From the NCBI RefSeq assembly GCF_023703775.1, contig NZ_CP098517.1:43229-107228 (forward strand): 64,000 bases of DNA. Reading direction: 5' to 3'. The position numbers and the translations under genes were made by a program. This document shows, in pieces, positions 58,501 through 64,000 of the stretch. The first letter of the stretch is position 1. Each line of letters opens with the position of its first letter. This DNA comes from Haloplanus sp. GDY1 (GTDB lineage: Archaea > Halobacteriota > Halobacteria > Halobacteriales > Haloferacaceae). The notes beneath the pieces are model-generated. The model was not told the DNA's origin, ran no database searches, and saw only the letters and a program-made list of their open reading frames with translations.

Positions 58501-60170
58501 CTAGCGGCGCCTACACCGTCAAAGACGAAGATGGCACCAAGGTCGTGGAAGGAAACGCTGTCGACCAAGTCTTCGAGACGACAGACACAATCCGTGGCCT
58601 GTTCACAGGCGACAAAAACCTCACCACGTCGCCCCGGAAAGAGGCTCTCCGCGAACAACTGTACTACGAATTGACCTCCGCAGAAGGGATGGAGGGTAAG
58701 CAGGAGTGGGCAGACCGGATTAACGACGTATTCAACGGGGATGCCCAAATCGAGATCAACCCGAGGATCGTATCGGTCGAAGTCACCAGCGAAGCCACTT
58801 CGGACGAACGGATTGACGGCGTAACTCCGAACGCCCAGTCCATCAGGGTTGACAAGCTTCCCCGACAATCAATCAAGCGGCTGATTGTCAGCGGCATCGA
58901 GGACCGGGAAGACCAACGGCCGGAAGAGGATGCCGAAGAGGAAGCTGTCGCAGAAGAGGAAACGGACGAAATCGACGAAAGCGAGACGGAAGTCGACAGA
59001 GAGGAAACCGGTGGGGAAGAGGAAGACACCGTCGGCGACGACGAAAAGACAGACGTCAATACTGAATCTGCTGACCGGTTCGGCGATCCCGAAGAATACA
59101 CTGACTTGGTAGAAACCCTGAAACGGGTTCTCAACGAGTTCAAGATCAACATCCGGAACATCGATCCCGACGATATCGATGTCGGACCAAACGTGGTACG
59201 CTTCAAGATCCGTCTGGCACCAGGCGAGAAACAGAGTTCCCTGGAGCAACGGACAGAGGACATCGCCCGGGAAATGGCGTTCGAGAAAGAACCGATCGTC
59301 CAGCGACTGCCTGGAACAGAGTACGTAGCTCTGGACGTCCCCCGGGAAAACAACGTTGTGGTACCTCAACGCGACTACAGAGACCGGTACAAGCCGTCCG
59401 ACGAGATTGAGACATCCTCACTACCCTTCCTAGCAGGCGTTACACCAGACGGTGATGTCTACCGTTCTGATCTCTCTGAAGCACCACACATGTTGGTCGG
59501 CGGGGCAACAGGCAGCGGGAAGACCGTGTTCCTGTACTCCTTGATTATGAACTTCATGGAGCAGAAAGGCGAAGACAACGTCGAGTTCGCCTTAGTTGAT
59601 CCGAAGGAGACCGACTTCATCTTCTTCGATGCTCTGCCAAACCTTTCTAACGGCGAAGTGATCACTGACGCCGAAGATGCTGCCAACCTGTTCGAGTGGC
59701 TCGTCGAGGACGAAATCCCACGTAGAAAACAGCTGCTGCGGGAAAGCGTATGCCGTGACATCGGAGAGTACAACGAGCAGAACCCTGATGACCAGATGAA
59801 GCCGATCGTCGTCATCATCGACGAATACAGCGACCTACTCCAGCAACTTGGAGAAGACGCTGACGACACCGAGGACAACGTGCGCCGAATCGCCCAAATC
59901 GCACGGGCACAGGGTATCCATCTCGTCATCTCTACCCAGCGACCTTCACACGAAGCTATCGACACGGACCTCCGTGCTAATCTGGATACTCGGGTGGCTT
60001 TCCGGCTTCCAAAGCAGTCTGACTCTCGAATTCTAATCGACGAAGGTGGAGCAGAGGAACTTGGCGGAGACGGAGACATGCTACTGAAAGAAGCGGACAG
60101 AACCACTCGGCTACAAGGCCTCTATGTAGATTCTGATGACATCCGTAACCTCATCAATCAATATCGGTGA
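55563..60170 (+). CDS. dptH-like: DptH-like FtsK/HerA-type motor with nuclease-like motif
   Basis: The 1535-residue protein has a C-terminal FtsK/SpoIIIE motor with Walker A GGATGSGKT near 1312-1322, Walker B VVIIDEYSDLL near 1416, and VISTQRPSHEAID. LSPLHPLHLWKYSELA at about 528, a landmark I associate with DptH, lies in the middle. Around 950-975, RADILTVQF followed by ILDIIEIKT gives a D-x(n)-E-x-K pattern of PD-(D/E)xK nucleases. A very acidic linker (about 1120-1165) separates this from the motor. DptH is the translocase of the Dnd restriction module. Here the same chain may both move on and cut DNA, although cleavage is inferred only. Confidence 0.7.
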   Translation: MSETTQTQDSSFESNEDLIGKAIANETVDQLTEENIGVIIESPPRFDAEEFVDILCSNARYDVGLAMVSIDEADIDDLQSRTEDSSVRLTDKVSVAVNWRNGTDTGFEWDGRIEPEKLVILVRGDHARLNSMKDFEGMVDLPLAEITREITDQMQAQKQFTDSPPAQAIWETVGSDLYDRFEIPAVADYATSTLKESEQGSLDALGTELYRLRLFNDPGLNNPDEIPDRLSDNLDLVLRVSHMSNRDRRRLTNSVTKVDDSEREEREQSVAKLRRFERTGDSEILADLTYNEVNEIFSTSGQSSQRRSTTSTRRDVESASVEAVFDDNNEELERLSEEFDDQYREAVEEEENRVDMEFTGDEQLAFDVNDDLYYFIEHFVTEDSFGGIIHNPEDRQSAIKNFQALRTEKFQPRGEDSSFEKLRRVAENSGKFEDLVASIDRYVTARSELVDALPGLLSAPLIRLLGDDDLLESAENYIEAYREVQDKLDKKYREIQDVSSEGSSKLLSDFLLFDTVILEYEDDRELVLSPLHPLHLWKYSELAREMKDEKESLTEEERNFLINSVEEQPHVLRSIHVGGNYRLADETYLVQSAELDRLPVYTRIENAAEGTNSKFYDYVLDKFTSAYPPSQRHLKISVIDPLDPVDLLSDIADLAEKEEIQGATVEFAFIEDEEKPVLNGTASPSVSEDITNLFGPDNDSGEFEIVTTEHPSYDSYAESLKGDPQHFILINDQSNFSIQTFERDAETTIHPLYVPKEFDYDLLEDKINISPSKEGVLFSEYQDLINQLYNQRQAIHNAEVNELNVEKETIDDLLDSAIWVSISSPPMNGNPFWKDNLISRERRGERDFATYSEDIDYFRRVLRRIITEYRLAPDDTDLEDIAERIADLQQSGLLRLITRETLGSGKSRNTKGLLGSIIAVQWLQQTLADPKLIFSIDNPRTREWLNLGDSESRADILTVQFDDDGGLILDIIEIKTLEETSGAYTVKDEDGTKVVEGNAVDQVFETTDTIRGLFTGDKNLTTSPRKEALREQLYYELTSAEGMEGKQEWADRINDVFNGDAQIEINPRIVSVEVTSEATSDERIDGVTPNAQSIRVDKLPRQSIKRLIVSGIEDREDQRPEEDAEEEAVAEEETDEIDESETEVDREETGGEEEDTVGDDEKTDVNTESADRFGDPEEYTDLVETLKRVLNEFKINIRNIDPDDIDVGPNVVRFKIRLAPGEKQSSLEQRTEDIAREMAFEKEPIVQRLPGTEYVALDVPRENNVVVPQRDYRDRYKPSDEIETSSLPFLAGVTPDGDVYRSDLSEAPHMLVGGATGSGKTVFLYSLIMNFMEQKGEDNVEFALVDPKETDFIFFDALPNLSNGEVITDAEDAANLFEWLVEDEIPRRKQLLRESVCRDIGEYNEQNPDDQMKPIVVIIDEYSDLLQQLGEDADDTEDNVRRIAQIARAQGIHLVISTQRPSHEAIDTDLRANLDTRVAFRLPKQSDSRILIDEGGAEELGGDGDMLLKEADRTTRLQGLYVDSDDIRNLINQYR

Positions 60171-60192
60171 CCACTAGGAATGTAGAATTCGA

Positions 60193-61299
60193 ATGCCGTT
60201 CTTGGCCCTCCACGACGGCACCGAGGTCATTCCGAATCAGGTACAGAAAGGGAGTCTCCTCGAGTGCCCGAAGTGCGGCGATCAATTGAAAATTCGCGAT
60301 TCCCATCGCCGTAAGGGATCGTTCGTCGCACGGCATTTCTACCACGCTGCTGAAGAGGAGACTGACTGTGGCGGTGAATCTCCACCTCATTTGCGGATGA
60401 AGTCGATCGCGTATTCGAAGCTCACGACCGAGTATCCCGACGCTACAATAGGACTAGAACAGCAGCTGGGTGACCGGCGTGCCGATATTCTCGTTGAGTT
60501 TCCACAGCCTCGGTTCCCTGAGGGCCGTGGCATCGGCGTCGAAGTACAGCACAAACACGAGGACAAGGATGTCGACGCAGTAACCGCTGAGTATCTCGCT
60601 GTAGGGTACAGCGTCCTCTGGTTGGGAGAAGAGGACTTCTCCGGATTCAACGTCGATCTCTCTGGCATTCTCCCGACCTGGCCTCACGCGGTCCAACACG
60701 ACTTCAGCGACGGGTATCACGGCGTCATCCACTGGCTCCGACAATCAAAGCCAGCCAATGCCTCGATGGACGTCGTCCTGCCGCGAGAATATCTAGCTGA
60801 ACACAGCGAGGGTCTTCGTCGAGCATGGGAGTACGGGAAGTTCGATCAGGGAGGCCAATCGGACTGGAATGATCTCGGATTCTGGTGGTTGAGTGCCTCG
60901 TATGACCCGTACCAGAAGTGGTTCAAACTCACCGAGACGCCTGATGGGCGGACGATGCTTCAGCTCGGGAAGCAGGTCCGCGGTACTGAACACGTACTCG
61001 CTCCAGTTCAGACTGGACACTCTCGGAATCGGGGGAAGGTTCACAGCTTGGCTTACGAGGTGGATTCAGCAGATACCTCCGCTGGCGAATGGGCAGATAT
61101 CGAAAAGGCGTGGCTGGAAACCGGCTTACAGAGCACTTCAGTTATCTTCAAGCTCGTTGCAACTCCGAGCGGGGAGCTCGCTCTTTCGCTGGGAAAGTAC
61201 AAGGAACACAGCGACGATGGCGAGTTCATTACCGTCTCTACCGAGTTCAAGCGCAATCTCAAAGAGAGTCTCCACGAACTGGCTAACCATCTGGGGTGA
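60193..61299 (+). CDS. CoiA-like protein, putative nuclease
   Basis: The 368-residue protein has an N-terminal zinc domain (LECPKCGDQLKIRD, ARHFYHAAEEETDC) as in CoiA. The PD-(D/E)xK-like pattern RRADILVEF ... IGVEVQHKHED follows, then LAVGYSVLWLGEEDF, which fits the CoiA nuclease core. CoiA acts on incoming DNA in bacterial competence, but in archaea these proteins are unassigned. Its start is 22 bases after the DptH-like stop, so it probably belongs to the same operon. The first-gene product of the opposite operon carries a similar zinc domain. Confidence 0.7.
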   Translation: MPFLALHDGTEVIPNQVQKGSLLECPKCGDQLKIRDSHRRKGSFVARHFYHAAEEETDCGGESPPHLRMKSIAYSKLTTEYPDATIGLEQQLGDRRADILVEFPQPRFPEGRGIGVEVQHKHEDKDVDAVTAEYLAVGYSVLWLGEEDFSGFNVDLSGILPTWPHAVQHDFSDGYHGVIHWLRQSKPANASMDVVLPREYLAEHSEGLRRAWEYGKFDQGGQSDWNDLGFWWLSASYDPYQKWFKLTETPDGRTMLQLGKQVRGTEHVLAPVQTGHSRNRGKVHSLAYEVDSADTSAGEWADIEKAWLETGLQSTSVIFKLVATPSGELALSLGKYKEHSDDGEFITVSTEFKRNLKESLHELANHLG

Positions 61300-61361
61300 C
61301 CTGACTCGCCCGGAAACCCGCCCACAACGGTAAATGGACGGACTACAAACAGCAGTCAATA

Positions 61362-63803
61362 ATGTCGGACGAGGCTGACGATTTGTATGATAAGTACATC
61401 GACTACGATGGCAGAGATCTCGATACCCGGAATGTCGGTGATGGGAAGGTAGTTCGGCCGATTACGGCCGAGAATTTCGAGATGGAGAAACGGACTCTGG
61501 GGGAGGTCCTCACCGATCAGAAGTTCAACGTACCAGAGTACCAACGACTGTACTCGTGGAAGAACATCCACCACGAACAGTATTGGTCGGACATCGAGCA
61601 GTTCGTGAATGCCGACCTGGTCGCTGACCGACGCGAAGTGTCTGACGTGTTCTTCAGCTCGATGTACTTCGCGGTCAACGACGACAAACAGGTGTATGAG
61701 GTCATCGACGGCCAACAGCGGCTGACGACGACGCACCTGCTGTTGCGCGTCCTTATGGAGCACCTCGAGGACGTCGATCCAGCCTCTATCGAGGACGATA
61801 CCCTGGCGGAGTTCCGGGACTACGGGATCGGGCGAATCACCGATATCCTCTATGTAGAGGAGTCGTTCGGCAAACGTGAGCCTCGGCTCACGCTGAACAA
61901 ACACGACGCTGAATTTTTCAAAGCCCTCATGATGGGGCCGTCCGCCCAGGTGGGCTATCTCAAGAATGAAGCCGACTTCAGCATCCACGGGAACAACAGC
62001 GATGCGGTGCAAGTCTCGGAGTGTCTGGACCGGTTCGGCACCACGGACGATGACCTCGCGGACTTGGATACTGACTCGCTCTCCTTGGGGGCGTTCTTCA
62101 AACTGTACCGCTCACACCGGCGGTTGTTGAAGGCCTACGAGTTCTACGACGAGAAGATCAGCGGCGTCGTCGCCGACGCCGACACACCGGACGAGACGGT
62201 GCGAGCGCTCGTGAACATCCTCAACTACGTCTACAACTCCTACCACGTCGGGGAGTACCTGATTCGAGAGGCGGAGTCGGACTTCCGGATGCAGATATTC
62301 GAGATTTTGAACGACCGCGGCGTCGATCTGACGAAGATCGACCGTATCAGGGCGGCGGTTGTGAACGCCTTCTTCGATACTGACGTGAAAGACGAGTACG
62401 TCGACAAGTGGGAGGACATCGTGGTGGCGTTCGCGACCGATGGTGATGCCATCGACGACTACCTCTCGATCTATCTGAGTATCGTCGACGATGGCATCGA
62501 CAGGATTGGTGACGCCAGCGCCGAACTGACCAACGCCTTCGACACGCGGAACATCGACTCGGATGTCGTCCCGCGCCTTCGGAATCTCGATGAAGCGAAG
62601 GCCTTCCTCGACTACGCGCACGACCTCGTCGACTACTACCAAGATATCACAACCACGGAGCTCGCCGCCGAGGACCTTGAGTTAGCCAGTCACCGAGAGC
62701 AGTGTCGGGAAATCCTTGTTCGCCTCAATAACCAACAGATGGACCAGTGGCGGCCATTCGTCCTGGCGCTCTACTATCACACCAATCCTGAATCGGAACC
62801 GGATGCAGCACAGTTCCACCGCGTACTAGAGACCATCGAGAAACTCAACCTGCGACGCCTCCTCATCTCTGAACGACCGAGTATTTTCCGCGAGGTCTTC
62901 ATCGAGGCCGTCGAGGAGTTCAATCTCGCACCAACTGCCGACGCCACTCCAGATAGTGTATACGAGGCTTCTCGAGAGTACCTCATCACCGAGATGCGTT
63001 CCTCTACGCCGACGCTGTTCGGCGACCGGTTCGTCGATACGGTCGTTCAGACGCAGTCCTGGAGTACCGGAACGGCGCGACTGCTCTTCGGGAAGTTCGC
63101 CCAGGATCACTTCGACGACAGTAGTCGTGCCGTCGAGCGAGACCTGAACATGGGGAACATCCATCTCGAACACGTCCTCCCGCAGACTCCCGTCAGCGAC
63201 CCAGAAGACCCGACGTGGCTTCGGGAGTTTTTCAAACTCGACTCGGAGCCGGACATCGAGATCGCGTCAGAGATCGAACGCTATATCGAGCTGGTGCAGC
63301 GCTCTGATCTCGACGAAGAGGAGGAGCGACTGAAAGACAATATCTCGGAGTTCATCACGCAGGGGTTCATCGACGATATCGGGAACTTCCTCCTGCTCCG
63401 TGACACCGATAATATCGGGGCGAGTAATCGGCCACTCGCCGAGAAGATGACGCAGTACTACTCCGAGATCGACGGTTTCGCCAGTATCTACCCCAATCGG
63501 TATTTCACGGCCGAATACGGCAACGTCGATCGCGACTCCCTCGACAAACTCCGTGAGCAGCACGATGGCGGTGACGTTTCGAATGTGGACGCCGATGTAG
63601 TGGCGTATTTCAACTCCTTCTGGACCTACGAGACTCTGCAGGATCGACGAATCGAGCTCCTCTTGGATATTCTGTCGATGCTTGGGTTCGATTCGTTTGA
63701 GGGCGAGTTCGGGATTGAATCCGACCAAGATGAGGTACGCCACGAAATTCGAGAGAAGACGGACCAAGAGTTTGAGAAACGTCTGTCCGTCCGATCGCTT
63801 TAA
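61362..63803 (+). CDS. GmrSD-type (DUF262/DUF1524) restriction protein
   Basis: The 813-residue protein has the DUF262 signatures FNVPEYQRLYSW and VIDGQQRLTTTHLLLR near residues 50-125. The DUF1524 HNH-like nuclease is near 600-690: IHLEHVLPQTP, then DIGNFLLLRDTDNIGASNRP. This fused build is the GmrSD type IV restriction family, which uses NTP to cut modified phage DNA such as glucosylated cytosine. It lies 62 bases after the CoiA-like gene on the same strand. It may be a stand-alone module beside the hybrid system or part of it. The window ends before the next gene on the right. Confidence 0.85.
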   Translation: MSDEADDLYDKYIDYDGRDLDTRNVGDGKVVRPITAENFEMEKRTLGEVLTDQKFNVPEYQRLYSWKNIHHEQYWSDIEQFVNADLVADRREVSDVFFSSMYFAVNDDKQVYEVIDGQQRLTTTHLLLRVLMEHLEDVDPASIEDDTLAEFRDYGIGRITDILYVEESFGKREPRLTLNKHDAEFFKALMMGPSAQVGYLKNEADFSIHGNNSDAVQVSECLDRFGTTDDDLADLDTDSLSLGAFFKLYRSHRRLLKAYEFYDEKISGVVADADTPDETVRALVNILNYVYNSYHVGEYLIREAESDFRMQIFEILNDRGVDLTKIDRIRAAVVNAFFDTDVKDEYVDKWEDIVVAFATDGDAIDDYLSIYLSIVDDGIDRIGDASAELTNAFDTRNIDSDVVPRLRNLDEAKAFLDYAHDLVDYYQDITTTELAAEDLELASHREQCREILVRLNNQQMDQWRPFVLALYYHTNPESEPDAAQFHRVLETIEKLNLRRLLISERPSIFREVFIEAVEEFNLAPTADATPDSVYEASREYLITEMRSSTPTLFGDRFVDTVVQTQSWSTGTARLLFGKFAQDHFDDSSRAVERDLNMGNIHLEHVLPQTPVSDPEDPTWLREFFKLDSEPDIEIASEIERYIELVQRSDLDEEEERLKDNISEFITQGFIDDIGNFLLLRDTDNIGASNRPLAEKMTQYYSEIDGFASIYPNRYFTAEYGNVDRDSLDKLREQHDGGDVSNVDADVVAYFNSFWTYETLQDRRIELLLDILSMLGFDSFEGEFGIESDQDEVRHEIREKTDQEFEKRLSVRSL

Positions 63804-63907
63804 CCCCCTCTGAGAAGTCGGTTTTGCGAGTACCTGTCGAAGCCTTCTCAGCTGACTATCCTATCCAGCTTCGCCATCCCCACAGAAGGTGTCGACCTCC
63901 TTTGCCG

Positions 63908-63960
63908 AAACGAAAGGAACGAACGAAACGAATAGAATGAATGGAATGAAGTAAACGAGA
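63908..63960. repeat. Low-complexity GAA-rich tract
   Basis: After the GmrSD gene the sequence becomes a run of GAAACGAA, GGAACGAACG and GAATGAATGG-type units, an imperfect 4-5 base periodicity with strong purine bias. Nothing coding is visible from 63804 to the window end. It may mark the edge of the island. Confidence 0.4.
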
Positions 63961-64000
63961 TTGATGAATTGAATTCTCCAAACGAACTGGTTTGTCTCTG

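Noticed and set aside
52498..60170. BREX system
   Set aside because: The DptF-like ATPase resembles part of BREX proteins, but there is no PglX methyltransferase, PglZ or Lon-like gene.
52498..60170. Complete Dnd phosphorothioation system
   Set aside because: dndB, dndC, dndD and dndE are not present in the window; only effector-like genes are.

Overview
The window comes from a halophilic archaeon (class Halobacteria), most likely from a plasmid, megaplasmid or integrated replicon. Its proteins are acidic (very rich in D and E). It carries two Orc1/Cdc6 initiators, a plasmid-type family B DNA polymerase, a RadA-like ATPase, many small CxxC zinc proteins of the kind found only in haloarchaea, and halophile-type HTH regulators. 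I saw no rRNA, tRNA or CRISPR array. Coding GC falls in several genes (the HEPN gene, the sensor kinase, the 34.5 kb gene and the defence genes after 40 kb), which suggests a mosaic.

Region 1 (0-38 kb) is a plasmid backbone with cargo. It has a long TnpB-like nuclease (2.1-3.9 kb), a HEPN-domain protein (4.1-5.5 kb), a Zn/Cd-type P-type ATPase with a Bat-type HTH regulator (6.7-9.8 kb), and a run of small haloarchaeal proteins of unknown role (10-21 kb). A membrane-anchored Mrr-type nuclease and a group of tiny membrane proteins (18-19.5 kb) lie within that run. Two HNH endonucleases carry homing-type repeats, and one appears to have truncated a resident gene. Further right are a sensor kinase, an ArdC/IrrE-type metallopeptidase, a SWIM-finger protein and an AbiE-like regulator/nucleotidyltransferase pair. 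A replication origin follows, with about ten iterons around an orc1 gene (29.6-31.9 kb), then polB and a radA-like gene.

Two families of dispersed non-coding elements tie this backbone together. One is a T-tract plus GC-rich hairpin, about fourteen copies, nearly all just before a plus-strand start codon. The other is an inverted repeat TTAACCAAC / GTTGGTTAA with a 17-24 base spacer, seven copies, all between genes or overlapping a stop codon.

Region 2 (40-63.8 kb) is a large defence island, and I consider it the main discovery. A leftward operon encodes a protein with a CoiA-like zinc domain, a protein with repeated OB/TRAM-like segments, a 1808-residue DUF1998 helicase (DruE-like) and a RecB/Cas4-type nuclease. 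Divergent from it, a rightward operon encodes a DUF4338 protein (DruA-like) followed by three proteins that look like the phosphorothioate-dependent restriction set DptF, DptG and DptH. Next come a CoiA-like putative nuclease and a GmrSD-type DUF262/DUF1524 protein. A Mom-like acyltransferase sits on the left edge. No phosphorothioation genes (dndBCDE) and no methyltransferase are visible, so this looks like an undescribed Druantia/Dpt hybrid whose self/non-self rule is unknown. All family assignments are from motif reading, not database searches.
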